A DNA stretch of 64,000 bases from assembly GCF_001858025.1 (NCBI RefSeq), contig NZ_LZQD01000003.1:127027-191026 (forward strand), in the 5' to 3' direction. Source of the stretch: Trichormus sp. NMC-1 (GTDB lineage: Bacteria > Cyanobacteriota > Cyanobacteriia > Cyanobacteriales > Nostocaceae). Shown here in pieces: positions 39,138 through 48,524 of the stretch (positions within the stretch are counted from its first letter, which is position 1; each line of letters opens with the position of its first letter). The position numbers and the translations under genes are program-made. Below the pieces are notes generated by a model, which did no database searches, had not been told where the DNA came from, and was given only the letters and a program-made list of their open reading frames with translations.

Positions 39138-39590
39138 TTAGAAGCAATCGGAACAGTCGTCATCAAGTTCTGCATCCCATCTGGCTGATAGTACCTGCTC
39201 CATCATGGCTTCTAGGGCAACGACGTTAAAGTGGCGATCGCATCGTTCTTGCAAAGGTATAGATAGGGGAATCAAACGCAAACAGATATTTTCTTGGATT
39301 AAATCAAAGTAGGTTTCTTGTTGCGGCGATTGTTTGAGTTCCAGATAGTCAAAACTATAAATATTCAGATACAAGGCTTTGTTAGCGACTAAGGTTGACC
39401 TTTGCGGACTGGTAAATACTTCCATCACATCCCCGTCACCCTCGCTGAGTAGCTTGTTGTCTTGGGTGTAAATGTAGTGGACTCGACCTAAATCAGTCAA
39501 TAATCGTCGGATATCAAGTTTATTGACAATAATGCCAGTATTGACAATGCATGGGGCTGGTATCCTGGTGTCGGGTAGATGATGACTCAT
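39138..39590 (-). CDS. Conserved hypothetical protein
   Basis: 150 residues not assigned to a family. The sequence looks like a compact alpha/beta protein: VNTGIIVNKLDIRRLLTDLG, HYIYTQDNKLLSEGDGDVME, VANKALYLNIYSFDYLELKQ. It ends in an acidic Cys-containing tail (DAELDDDCSDCF). No signal peptide or membrane segment. ATG at 39588-39590. The 284 bp up to cobS carry nothing identified. Confidence 0.6.
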   Translation of the reverse strand: MSHHLPDTRIPAPCIVNTGIIVNKLDIRRLLTDLGRVHYIYTQDNKLLSEGDGDVMEVFTSPQRSTLVANKALYLNIYSFDYLELKQSPQQETYFDLIQENICLRLIPLSIPLQERCDRHFNVVALEAMMEQVLSARWDAELDDDCSDCF

Positions 39591-39967
39591 AGAGAAATAG
39601 CTATTTCGGGATGGTGAGTGACAACACAGCTAAAAAGTCAATCGCGTAGCTTTTTGACTCCCTACATTTCCAAAATATCAAGTTTGTAGGGCGATCGTCC
39701 ATTAAAGAATCGAAAAGCAAAGCATCCCTGATCAATTTGTGGCTTTTGCTACTACTGGAAATGTTGTATGAGTTGATACCATTGTGGTTGAATAATGATT
39801 AAATAAGCATAACAAACTTTTTGTCATGAGTCCGTTAATTAACCTTTGATTAATAAGTACCCAAGCAAAATTAATTGCACATCTTGATTGAAAACAAAAA
39901 TGTCTGTATTCCTTACCTGTTCCCTGTTCCCTCTCCTAACTATGAAAATTATTTTGCACGACTACTT

Positions 39968-40744
39968 ATGATGAGAATGTTGCAGTGGTGCAAACAGCAA
40001 CTGTTACAGTTGGTTGCAAGTATAATATTTTATAGTGCTATTCCATTGCCTTATATCAAAGACCTAGAATTTAAGCAAGTAGCCTGTTTTGCTCCTGTTG
40101 TGGGGTTGATGATTGGCGGAATTTTAGGTTTATTAGATACGGCAATTAGTTATCTAAATATCTCAGTATTAACTCGTAGTGCCTTAGTAGTCTGTGTTTG
40201 GATTGCAATTACGGGGGGGTTACATTTAGATGGAGCAATGGATACAGCGGATGGATTAGCAGTTACAGATCCTGAAAGAAGATTGCAGGTGATGGTAGAT
40301 AGTGCTACGGGTGCATTTGGGGCGATGGCTGCGATCGCTATCTTACTATTGAAAACGGCTGCGTTGAGTGATTTGTCAGAAAACCGCTATTTGGCGTTGA
40401 TTGCGGCTTGTGGGTGGGGACGTTGGGGACAACAAGTTGCGATCGCTTTTTATCCTTATTTAAAGCCTACTGGTAAGGGTGCATTTCATAAACAAGCGAT
40501 TCGTTCTTATAAAGATTTATTACCGTGTTGGTTTTTGCTGCTGGGTTTGAGTGGTTTGGTTTGGTTTATGAATTCCCAGAATTTAGTTTTGGCTATGGGG
40601 ATAATGATGATTGGAACTGTGATTTCTAGTTCAACGGCTGCTTGGTTTAATCATCAGTTAGGTGGACATACAGGAGATACTTATGGTGCGGTTGTTGAGT
40701 GGACTGAAGCTTTATTTTTGTGCGTGCTTACTAGTTTTTTGTGA
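39968..40744 (+). CDS. cobS: Adenosylcobinamide-GDP ribazoletransferase (cobalamin synthase)
   Basis: A membrane enzyme of late cobalamin assembly, joining adenosylcobinamide-GDP and alpha-ribazole. About 258 residues with the CobS pattern: FYSAIPLP near the N-terminus, the acidic [12 protein letters not shown] motif, [15 protein letters not shown], and [13 protein letters not shown] near the end. Several hydrophobic helices are visible. The ATG at 39968 (MMRMLQWC) fits CobS better than an upstream TTG at 39875, which would add 31 unrelated residues. A MITE begins 13 bp after the stop. Confidence 0.9.
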   Translation: MMRMLQWCKQQLLQLVASIIFYSAIPLPYIKDLEFKQVACFAPVVGLMIGGILGLLDTAISYLNISVLTRSALVVCVWIAITGGLHLDGAMDTADGLAVTDPERRLQVMVDSATGAFGAMAAIAILLLKTAALSDLSENRYLALIAACGWGRWGQQVAIAFYPYLKPTGKGAFHKQAIRSYKDLLPCWFLLLGLSGLVWFMNSQNLVLAMGIMMIGTVISSSTAAWFNHQLGGHTGDTYGAVVEWTEALFLCVLTSFL

Positions 40745-40756
40745 TTTCTGTGCTTA

Positions 40757-40920
40757 GAGGATGTTTGAAAAGTTGCAAATTATACTCTAAACCCCTCTCC
40801 AAACCTCTCCCCCACAGGGAGAGAGGCTTTGATTCTTACTCCCCTTCCCTGGTAGGGAAGGGGTTGGGGGTTAGGTTCTGAGACTTTTGATGTTACCAAA
40901 AATACTTTTAAAACATCCTC
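40757..40920. mobile_element. 164-bp MITE, copy 2, at the distal end of the CRISPR array
   Basis: Identical to 9245-9408 over 164 bp and flanked by TTA (40754-40756, 40921-40923). It lies between the cobS stop and the leader-distal repeat of the main array. Only CTCAACTTAT remains between the element and that repeat, so it probably inserted into, or next to, an old spacer. Confidence 0.88.
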
Positions 40921-40933
40921 TTACTCAACTTAT

Positions 40934-43833
40934 GTTTCAATCCCTAATAGGGAGTAATAGAAATTGCAATCTAAGAGTTACGGCTCCCCAGATAGAATAG
41001 AATGTTTCGTTTCAATCCCTAATAGGGAGTAATAGAAATTGCAATTATTGAATTGATTAAGCTCATCATTTAAAGCAAAGTTTCAATCCCTAATAGGGAG
41101 TAATAGAAATTGCAATTAAATAAACCCATATTAAACCCTCTGGGTGGTGGGTTTCAATCCCTAATAGGGAGTAATAGAAATTGCAATTTCCCGGTGTTTC
41201 AACTTGCAGAAAGAGAGGAAGTTTCAATCCCTAATAGGGAGTAATAGAAATTGCAATCCATCACATTATGAAGAATGGCGAAAAAGTGGAGTCGTTTCAA
41301 TCCCTAATAGGGAGTAATAGAAATTGCAATTTTTGTTGCCACCCAATTCCTACTCGGCTAATATGTTTCAATCCCTAATAGGGAGTAATAGAAATTGCAA
41401 TACTTAGATAAACAGGAACGAGACATTAAAGAAATTGTTTCAATCCCTAATAGGGAGTAATAGAAATTGCAATTGGTCTAACTGCTACTCATGGTAGAGA
41501 TTGTACGTTTCAATCCCTAATAGGGAGTAATAGAAATTGCAATCCTAGACAAGAAAGAATAGCGCCTCATAGCTGTATGTTTCAATCCCTAATAGGGAGT
41601 AATAGAAATTGCAATCACCCTGACAATTTAATAAAATATTGCCAGATGAATGTTTCAATCCCTAATAGGGAGTAATAGAAATTGCAATGTTGTATGATAG
41701 TGATTGTGAACCTCAACGGTAGGAGTGTTTCAATCCCTAATAGGGAGTAATAGAAATTGCAATCTAGAGGAGATGAAAACACGCCTTATCGCGTTGATCA
41801 AAGTTTCAATCCCTAATAGGGAGTAATAGAAATTGCAATTCAGATAATCCTAGGAATTCATCATCAAAAGGTAACGTTTCAATCCCTAATAGGGAGTAAT
41901 AGAAATTGCAATCTACTTTTGCCCACATATCTCACCTACACTAATACGTTTCAATCCCTAATAGGGAGTAATAGAAATTGCAATATCTGTTAGGCGATCG
42001 CTCTATTTCCAAAGTGCGAGGCAAAGTTTCAATCCCTAATAGGGAGTAATAGAAATTGCAATCTGATTCTACTTTTGCCCCCCAAGCTAAGGCGAGTTTC
42101 AATCCCTAATAGGGAGTAATAGAAATTGCAATCCCATTGGTACATTAAGAGTGCCGAGGAAATCCCCTCTGTTTCAATCCCTAATAGGGAGTAATAGAAA
42201 TTGCAATATAGTTAAAGCCGAAGCTGCACCCCAAATAATCGAGTTTCAATCCCTAATAGGGAGTAATAGAAATTGCAATACGGGCAGAAGATTGTCATGT
42301 TTCCGTTCTCTGGTTTCAATCCCTAATAGGGAGTAATAGAAATTGCAATAATGGTTGCATATCTAAAGCACGGAAGTATAGGTGCTGTTTCAATCCCTAA
42401 TAGGGAGTAATAGAAATTGCAATCTGAAGAATTCAATGCTGGGAAGGGGTTTAATTGGAAAAGGTTTCAATCCCTAATAGGGAGTAATAGAAATTGCAAT
42501 GCAGTACTAGATAAGACACCGAATTCATCGATCTCTGTTTCAATCCCTAATAGGGAGTAATAGAAATTGCAATTGAGATTGGTTTGAAATCTCGCGGGGT
42601 AATACGAATGTTTCAATCCCTAATAGGGAGTAATAGAAATTGCAATATTTCTCCCCCGCAGCGGTGGCGGTAAAGTAAAAGTGTTTCAATCCCTAATAGG
42701 GAGTAATAGAAATTGCAATCAGCGATCGCTTGATTCCTTCGATCAAGTCTTCGTACTTGGTTTCAATCCCTAATAGGGAGTAATAGAAATTGCAATTAAA
42801 ACCGTTGACCCTAAAGATAAAGTTGAGGGCGTTTCAATCCCTAATAGGGAGTAATAGAAATTGCAATTAAAATCTCTAGAATTAAGGAGTATGCCCGCCT
42901 CATCAAGTTTCAATCCCTAATAGGGAGTAATAGAAATTGCAATATCCCACTCGCCTTTACCAGTCATGTAGAGGGACTTGTTTCAATCCCTAATAGGGAG
43001 TAATAGAAATTGCAATCTTGCGCTACTTGAAAATCAGTTTTACCTTCATCAAATTTGTTTCAATCCCTAATAGGGAGTAATAGAAATTGCAATTTCTCCA
43101 TACTTTGGGGCTTGCGCCTGTGTATTCAAGCTTGTTTCAATCCCTAATAGGGAGTAATAGAAATTGCAATCACGAATGTACCGCAATTCAAATACTTTAA
43201 ATTGATCGTTTCAATCCCTAATAGGGAGTAATAGAAATTGCAATTCCATAATTACCAGAGGGAAAGGTTTCTAGATATTCCCTTGTTTCAATCCCTAATA
43301 GGGAGTAATAGAAATTGCAATTATATATACCTAAGCTTTTAATTGAGAGATTTGGTGTTTCAATCCCTAATAGGGAGTAATAGAAATTGCAATCCCCTAT
43401 TCAAACTAGAAGATGAAGAATTTCAGAAATGGGGTTTCAATCCCTAATAGGGAGTAATAGAAATTGCAATATTTAGGGCAGGAAAGGGAATATCAGCAAT
43501 TTGAAGTTTCAATCCCTAATAGGGAGTAATAGAAATTGCAATAGCTTGTCGGATGCTGGTGTAATTAATGGCTACTGGGTTTCAATCCCTAATAGGGAGT
43601 AATAGAAATTGCAATAAACCAATGAGTAGAAATTGAGTAGCGATTATTTATTTGTTTCAATCCCTAATAGGGAGTAATAGAAATTGCAATAAAATTGGGC
43701 ATCACAATCCGAATAGGAGAAATAGTTTCAATCCCTAATAGGGAGTAATAGAAATTGCAATTAAAGGACTACCAGGTAAGCCCGGAGATAAAGGTGGTTT
43801 CAATCCCTAATAGGGAGTAATAGAAATTGCAAT
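40934..43833 (-). CRISPR. Main type I-D CRISPR array, 40 repeats and 39 spacers
   Basis: Forty copies of a 37-nt repeat. In the crRNA sense (minus strand) it begins ATTGCAATTTC, has the stem TCCCTA-T-TAGGGA and ends in the 8-nt handle ATTGAAAC. Spacers run from about 33 to 41 nt. The handle, the cas-side leader and the leader promoter all place transcription on the minus strand, with newest spacers at high coordinates. The repeats I read were identical, including the leader-distal one. Two spacers (41985 and 42720) contain HIP1 sites, suggesting cyanobacterial chromosome, plasmid or phage targets. Confidence 0.97.
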
Positions 43834-44059
43834 AGCGGGAGGCTGAAAGCCTTTACATATATAGTTTTCAAGGTTCGATTGCGCGAGCAACCTTATCATA
43901 GTCCATTTCAGAAAATGTGTCAAGAGAAAAAATAGCTGAAACCCTTGCTGTGTAAGGTGCGCGGGTGCGTGAATCCAGAAAATTAATGAAAGCCTTGTAT
44001 GAAAGGGATTTCAGGCATTTTTTGAGAAACTGGATTTTTCACACCCACCCCCTCGCGCA
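43834..44059 (-). promoter_or_regulatory. CRISPR leader
   Basis: 226 bp between the newest repeat and cas2. In minus-strand order it holds a long imperfect inverted repeat (GGGTGGGTGTGAAAAATCCAG near 44030-44058 against CTGGATTCACGCACCCGCGC near 43956-43976), the CCTTACACAGCAAGG dyad, an AT tract, a promoter at 43895-43923, and a GGTTGCTCGCGCAATCGAACC hairpin (near 43871-43891) in the transcribed leader. Such structured leaders direct spacer integration, and IHF-like binding is not evident. Confidence 0.85.
43895..43923 (-). promoter_or_regulatory. Pre-crRNA promoter
   Basis: Minus strand TTGACA (43918-43923), 17-bp spacer, TATGAT (43895-43900). Near-consensus sigma-70 spacing, pointing into the array about 60 bp away. 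Confidence 0.8.
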
Positions 44060-44332
44060 TTAAGCGAAGAAAATCGTCGTATCAAGGGGTTGTTCACCAC
44101 CAATTCGTTCCACCTTACCAAAACAGCAAGCACAAAGGAAATAAAAGCGAATGCTGTCAGTATCAGGTTTAATCAGCTTATTGAGGCGCGATCGCAGTTT
44201 AGCATACTGAGTATCAGTTAACTGACATTCAAAAATACTATACTGCACCCATTGACCATAGGATTTGAGGATATTGTGAATTTTAGTACGGCGTTTATCC
44301 TCAGAAATATCGTAAGAAACAACAACATTCAT
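44060..44332 (-). CDS. cas2: CRISPR-associated endonuclease Cas2
   Basis: The adaptation subunit bridging two Cas1 dimers. About 90 residues with the ferredoxin-like fold: MNVVVSYDISEDKRRTKIHN includes the conserved Asp8-type residue, followed by GQWVQYSIFECQLTDTQYAK and a C-terminal SIRFYFLC strand. The ATG at 44330-44332 is preferred over a TTG one codon earlier. It is separated from cas1 by a MITE-like element and lies next to the leader. Confidence 0.95.
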   Translation of the reverse strand: MNVVVSYDISEDKRRTKIHNILKSYGQWVQYSIFECQLTDTQYAKLRSRLNKLIKPDTDSIRFYFLCACCFGKVERIGGEQPLDTTIFFA

Positions 44333-44374
44333 CAAGGTAATTTTAGATTTTGGATTGGTAATTGGTGATTAACA

Positions 44375-44518
44375 GGACTTATGCAACTGGCACATTGGGA
44401 AGGTGTGGTTCGGCAAGCTCACCAACCACGTCAGATATCAAAAATCTGTTTATTTACTAGATTTATGCAGTCTGACGCACCCTACAATAGATTTCTGGTG
44501 TGACACTTGCGTAAGTCC
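44375..44518. mobile_element. 144-bp MITE (GGACTTAYGCAA ends) between cas2 and cas1
   Basis: Terminal inverted repeats GGACTTATGCAACTGGCAC and, from the right end, GGACTTACGCAAGTGTCAC. It has no coding capacity. GGACTTACGCA ends are typical of a widespread cyanobacterial element. It separates cas2 from cas1 by 247 bp, where these genes are normally nearly adjacent. Confidence 0.8.
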
Positions 44519-44579
44519 TAATTAAATCAATAATTTATATGTTCTTAAAACTGTCACCTGTCCCCTGTCCCCTTCTCCA

Positions 44580-45584
44580 CTACTTCAAAACCAAAGGTGG
44601 ATACTTTTCAGTTTCTCCCATTAAGTATTTAGCAAGTAATCTAGCTTGCCATTCAAAAGCTTGTCTATAAGTACATTTACGACCCATAACTGGATGCTTA
44701 AACTCCGATTGCTTTTTCCTTTCATACTGTGTTAAAAAGATTTTGCGTCCTTCAGGAGTAAGTGAAACAGCACCGCTTAAAGGTTCAGAGATAAAATCGG
44801 CTGGTGTTAATAATTGCTGATTCAAAATTGATAAAACTACAGTGTCCACCACCAAAGGACGAAACTCCTCCATTAAATCTAGAGGTAAAGAAGGTCTATT
44901 ATAGCGATCGTAATGCAAGTATCCTAAATATGGATCAAAACCCACAATATTCACAGCACCTTGCACATCATGACGCAACAAAGAATAACCAAAACTCAAT
45001 AAAGAGTTTACCGGATCTGTCGCAGGACGACGCACACGTTTAGTAAAAGAAAATTCAGGATTACGAATCAATTGATTGAAACAACCAAAATAAGCAGCAC
45101 TTCCCGCGCCTTCTAAACCACGCAAAGAATTGATATTATGAGTTGAATCAATGGGAGCAATTGCTTGTTCAATCCGAGTGATATATTTAGATAAATCAAC
45201 ATCATTAGATTCACGTTGACGACGCATTAACATCTGACGGTAATTTTTCAACTTTCCCCTCACAAAACCTTGTACCGCATGAATAGATTGGGGAGACTCA
45301 CCCGCAGCTTGCCATTGTGCCTTGCGAATGAAAATATTACCAGTCATTTCTGGTTCTAAACGTCCTAAATAATGACCCCTTTCATCAATAAAAGAAAGAG
45401 GAATATGACGAGTCATCAATTCAAAAACAACAGCCGGTGAAACAGTTGCACGTCCCAAAACAACCACATCTTTAAGATGAATAAACGGGATATCTTGAAG
45501 TATCTTCTTTTCAAATTTCACATGAATTCGTTCATCAACCTTCCCGATAAAAGAATCATTTTGTGTAACGTAAAGAGTCCCCAT
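44580..45584 (-). CDS. cas1: CRISPR-associated endonuclease Cas1 (type I-D)
   Basis: The integrase of spacer acquisition. In 334 residues the N-terminal beta domain (MGTLYVTQNDSFIGKVDERI) is followed by the helical catalytic domain with metal ligands Glu158 (RGLEGAGSA), His224 (GYLHYDRYNRPSLPLDL) and an acidic residue near 239-240 (MEEFRPLVVD). All are intact. Length and sequence fit the I-D/I-B cyanobacterial group. ATG at 45582-45584. A hairpin repeat separates it from cas4. Confidence 0.96.
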   Translation of the reverse strand: MGTLYVTQNDSFIGKVDERIHVKFEKKILQDIPFIHLKDVVVLGRATVSPAVVFELMTRHIPLSFIDERGHYLGRLEPEMTGNIFIRKAQWQAAGESPQSIHAVQGFVRGKLKNYRQMLMRRQRESNDVDLSKYITRIEQAIAPIDSTHNINSLRGLEGAGSAAYFGCFNQLIRNPEFSFTKRVRRPATDPVNSLLSFGYSLLRHDVQGAVNIVGFDPYLGYLHYDRYNRPSLPLDLMEEFRPLVVDTVVLSILNQQLLTPADFISEPLSGAVSLTPEGRKIFLTQYERKKQSEFKHPVMGRKCTYRQAFEWQARLLAKYLMGETEKYPPLVLK

Positions 45585-45610
45585 AATTAATCCTTTTTTT
45601 GTATTTACTT

Positions 45611-45725
45611 CTCGTTCCCAGACTCCGGCTGGGAATGCAGTTAAGAGGCTCTGCCTCGCTTAATTAGTCATGAATGTAGGCAGAGCCTACAAGTAATGTA
45701 TTCCCTGTCAGAGCCAGGAAACGAG
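45611..45725. repeat. Imperfect hairpin repeat (CTCGTTCCCAG) between cas1 and cas4
   Basis: CTCGTTCCCAGACTCCGGCT and, from the right end, CTCGTTTCCTGGCTCTGACA form the outer arms. An inner AGGCTCTGCCT dyad lies between. A related CCCAGTCTGGAGACTGGGA copy is near 33990-34015. It belongs to a dispersed family and leaves the cas genes intact. Confidence 0.7.
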
Positions 45726-45774
45726 AAAAGAGTTTTAGAGATATTTTGGTTTTTTTGCATCAATTAAAAACCAA

Positions 45775-46428
45775 TCAATTTGCCTCTTGATAACGACTAA
45801 CTTTATCAACAGCTTGAGGCAAACATTGAGAATAAAGACTACAACCATCACAGCGTTTTGTTTTTACAGCTTTAGGCATTGCACCTGTAAATAACAACAT
45901 TTGAACAGCTTCAATAGTTGCGATGGTACTTGCTCGTAATTCCGGCGTAATTTCTACTAATTTGCGTTGATGAGTTTGAGCATAATAGATATAACCAGTA
46001 TTGATATTTTTCCCCGTCATTTCCTCTAAACACAAAGCTTGAGCGCAAACTTGTAACTCATCATTATCCCATTCTCCTTTACGTCCACGTTTATATTCAA
46101 TTGGATAAAATTCACCATTTTCAAATTCAATCAAATCAGATTTTCCAATAAGTTGATATTGATCAGATTTGAGATAAATTGCTCGTATCTGCCAAGTTTC
46201 ATCACGGTTTACTTCTCCCACAGTGTGAACTCGTTCATGTAAACTTGTGCCTTCGATAGTGTATTGATTATCAATAAACTCACCAGCACAATGAATCCGC
46301 CAACAACGATGAGGACAGTAGGAATATTGATTTAATGAGGCAATATTAACGTAATCATCAGAAGAGGTGACAGGGAACAGGTGACAGGTGACAGTAGAAA
46401 GAGAATTACCTGTATTTGGATTATTCAT
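45775..46428 (-). CDS. cas4: CRISPR-associated exonuclease Cas4
   Basis: A RecB-like nuclease that trims prespacers and selects the PAM with Cas1-Cas2. 217 residues with Fe-S cysteines Cys38 and Cys193/196/202 (KRCDGCSLYSQC), His65 (SLHERVH), Asp98 (GKSDLIEF) and the Glu-x-Lys of PIEYKRG (111-113), all present. Residues about 9-21 (SLSTVTCHLFPVT) are encoded by CCTGTCA-type heptamer repeats, so the extreme N-terminus is probably repeat-derived and non-essential. Confidence 0.94.
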   Translation of the reverse strand: MNNPNTGNSLSTVTCHLFPVTSSDDYVNIASLNQYSYCPHRCWRIHCAGEFIDNQYTIEGTSLHERVHTVGEVNRDETWQIRAIYLKSDQYQLIGKSDLIEFENGEFYPIEYKRGRKGEWDNDELQVCAQALCLEEMTGKNINTGYIYYAQTHQRKLVEITPELRASTIATIEAVQMLLFTGAMPKAVKTKRCDGCSLYSQCLPQAVDKVSRYQEAN

Positions 46429-46458
46429 GACAAGTGATGTTATTTAAATTTTGATAAT

Positions 46459-46827
46459 TCAGGGGTTATTTAATATTCGATAACGAAGAGATGTGAGCAT
46501 TTTACTAATTTCAGTAATTAGAGACAATGTAGAATTGGCTTGTTCTAAAGTTAGATAATTTAACCTAATTGCCAGCATTAAAAAAGTTTCTGTTTCCATT
46601 AATGAACCTTTAGCTATAGATAAAAAATGTGCAAAGTCATTTTTAGTTGTCCCTCGTGCATGACCTTCTGCAATATTGGCTGGAACAGGTACTGCCGCAC
46701 GAGTAATTTGTGACGTAAGACGATAATTTTCTATGGATGGAAATAACGTTGATAATTGATAAATTTGAACTACCATATCCATTGATTTCTGCCAAACAAT
46801 TAAATCTCGGTGTGATTCAATCTTCAT
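46459..46827 (-). CDS. Four-helix-bundle protein of the 23S rRNA-intervening-sequence (IVP/bAvd-like) family
   Basis: 122 residues with the PF05635 pattern: SHRDLIVWQKSMDMVVQIYQ, YRLTSQITRAAVPVPANIAE, GHARGTTKNDFAHFLSIAKG and ETETFLMLAIRL. The family forms pentameric four-helix barrels. It is found inside 23S rRNA intervening sequences, as the accessory protein of diversity-generating retroelements, and as scattered single genes of unknown role. It is co-directional with the cas genes, 30 bp from cas4 and 62 bp from cas6, so it sits inside the cas operon. A CCTGTCACC heptamer tract lies just upstream. Confidence 0.88.
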   Translation of the reverse strand: MKIESHRDLIVWQKSMDMVVQIYQLSTLFPSIENYRLTSQITRAAVPVPANIAEGHARGTTKNDFAHFLSIAKGSLMETETFLMLAIRLNYLTLEQANSTLSLITEISKMLTSLRYRILNNP

Positions 46828-46889
46828 AAATAACTCCTCTTCTCTTCTTACTTCTTACTTCTTTCCTGTCACCTGTCACCTGTTCCCTG

Positions 46890-47708
46890 TCACCTTCTTC
46901 TAACCATGCCCATTCCCATTGTTGTTTTACGTCCTATTCCTGCATATAAAGCAAAATTAGCTAAGGCGTTAATTTGCTTAATTCCTGTTGTTTCCAGATT
47001 ACCGAGAATGCGATAATTAATTTCACCTAAACAACCAATAAATTTATTTTCATAGTTGCTAATAACTTCAGTTTTGATATTAAAAGCACTAGGATAAATA
47101 GATTCGATGGGAATATTTGCTAATTCAATACTGCTATATTTATTCCACCGATTCAGCAGACTATTAAATACAGATTCTCGTGTTGGCAAAACATTATCAA
47201 ATGCACCTTGACGAAAAGCTACAGGTGTAGAAAAGATGAAATTCAGATTGCGTTCTTGCTCACTTGCTTGTTGATAAAGTTGATGATAACTACAAGCATT
47301 AGCCCAAGGTTGGGTAGATTGGGGAGTACCTTGAATGCTGGTAATATATAAATTAGCTGAACCTAAATGCCAAGGTTGTTCAGGGTTAATATTTAACCAT
47401 AAAGGTGTGAGTTGACTAAATAAATTATCATTTAATAAAGAAATCCGCCACCAACAGGAAGTACCTGCGGGAATAGGGTTTTGATGAGCATATTGTAAAA
47501 TAGGAGATTGAGTTTTATTTCTGTTTTGTATTTGTAATGGTGAGAGAGTAAAGGCTTTATCGGCGTTTGATTCGTGTAGGTAGTCTCCTAATTTTCTATC
47601 AACAGAACTCACGAGATTAAGGAATAAGGCGTGGTAATGTCTGCCGGTGAGGAAATTGGGGTAAATAGGAGATTGAGGGGTGATGTTGAGGATGAGACTG
47701 TGGGGCAT
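46890..47708 (-). CDS. cas6: CRISPR-associated endoribonuclease Cas6
   Basis: Cuts the pre-crRNA at the base of the repeat hairpin, leaving the ATTGAAAC handle. The 272-residue RAMP-type protein has the Gly-rich loop GIGRKTTMGMGMVRRR at the C-terminus and likely catalytic His residues early (GRHYHALFLN, residues 23-26). ATG at 47706-47708. It is 47 bp downstream of csc1 on the same strand. Confidence 0.9.
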   Translation of the reverse strand: MPHSLILNITPQSPIYPNFLTGRHYHALFLNLVSSVDRKLGDYLHESNADKAFTLSPLQIQNRNKTQSPILQYAHQNPIPAGTSCWWRISLLNDNLFSQLTPLWLNINPEQPWHLGSANLYITSIQGTPQSTQPWANACSYHQLYQQASEQERNLNFIFSTPVAFRQGAFDNVLPTRESVFNSLLNRWNKYSSIELANIPIESIYPSAFNIKTEVISNYENKFIGCLGEINYRILGNLETTGIKQINALANFALYAGIGRKTTMGMGMVRRR

Positions 47709-47754
47709 GGTTAATAATTAAAAGTAGGGTGGGCAATTGCCCACCGATTAAATT

Positions 47755-48462
47755 TTAAGCACGAAAACGGTATTGCATTTGTTTGGGAAGTTTTACATTT
47801 TTGATATCATCAAAATAGTAATATTCTCCTTGCATTTGCACATTTTGAATGAGGCTAACTGGAGGCATATTTACCACATCATAACTAATGACTTGATTGC
47901 TAAACATGACATCCAAGGGATTTAAAGGATGAGTACAGGTGAATAAATCAGTTTTTGTTTTTGGTTGTGGTAATTTCTCAATGGTTAATTCTGCTTTACT
48001 CATCCATTTACCTAAACGAATCCATTTTGGTAATTTGATTTCTTTTTGAGAGATGAAAAAAAACTCAAATTGACTTTCCGGTGCAATTTCCTTTGCTCGT
48101 CCAAAACTGGGAATGTTCTTTTGGGTTTTCTCCATTTCTACATGGTAGTTATTATTGGCATATTTCCATGTATTGAGAATAGCAGTGTGATGCAAAGAAC
48201 GCGCAGGAGTTATATAGATTCCCTGTTCATTTAAAGGAGTTAAATGTGCTTCATATTTTGGTACTTGTTCGGGGCAGAAATAGCGATAGGAATCTTCTTC
48301 AGCAACGGTTGTTGAATAGACAAGACTATCAACTAAACCGAGTGCATAACAGAGGGCGTAATTGTGAATTATTGGCTCTGTTTCGTATAGTCTGCCGATT
48401 TCACGGGTGGCAAAATAGAGGCTGTCGTGTAGTTCTAATTGACAACGGTAGATAATATTCAT
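47755..48462 (-). CDS. csc1: Type I-D effector subunit Csc1 (Cas5d)
   Basis: The Cas5-like subunit that caps the 5' handle of the crRNA in the I-D effector. 235 residues match Csc1: an N-terminal MNIIYRCQLELHDSLYFATR strand-helix, NYALCYALGLVDS and FGRAKEIAPESQFEFF in the middle, and HPLNPLDV near the C-terminus. ATG at 48460-48462. A GATCCCCGACTTCT hairpin repeat lies in the 62-bp gap to csc2. Confidence 0.92.
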   Translation of the reverse strand: MNIIYRCQLELHDSLYFATREIGRLYETEPIIHNYALCYALGLVDSLVYSTTVAEEDSYRYFCPEQVPKYEAHLTPLNEQGIYITPARSLHHTAILNTWKYANNNYHVEMEKTQKNIPSFGRAKEIAPESQFEFFFISQKEIKLPKWIRLGKWMSKAELTIEKLPQPKTKTDLFTCTHPLNPLDVMFSNQVISYDVVNMPPVSLIQNVQMQGEYYYFDDIKNVKLPKQMQYRFRA

Positions 48463-48482
48463 GGTGGTGATGATGGGGTATA

Positions 48483-48513
48483 GATCCCCGACTTCTTTAA
48501 GAAGTCGGGGATC
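48483..48513. repeat. GATCCCCGACTTCT hairpin between csc2 and csc1
   Basis: Perfect arms GATCCCCGACTTCT and AGAAGTCGGGGATC with a 3-nt loop, in the middle of the cas operon. It could alter relative expression of upstream (csc2) and downstream (csc1) genes by RNA processing or attenuation, but this is inferred. Confidence 0.8.
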
Positions 48514-48524
48514 TGAATATTCAA

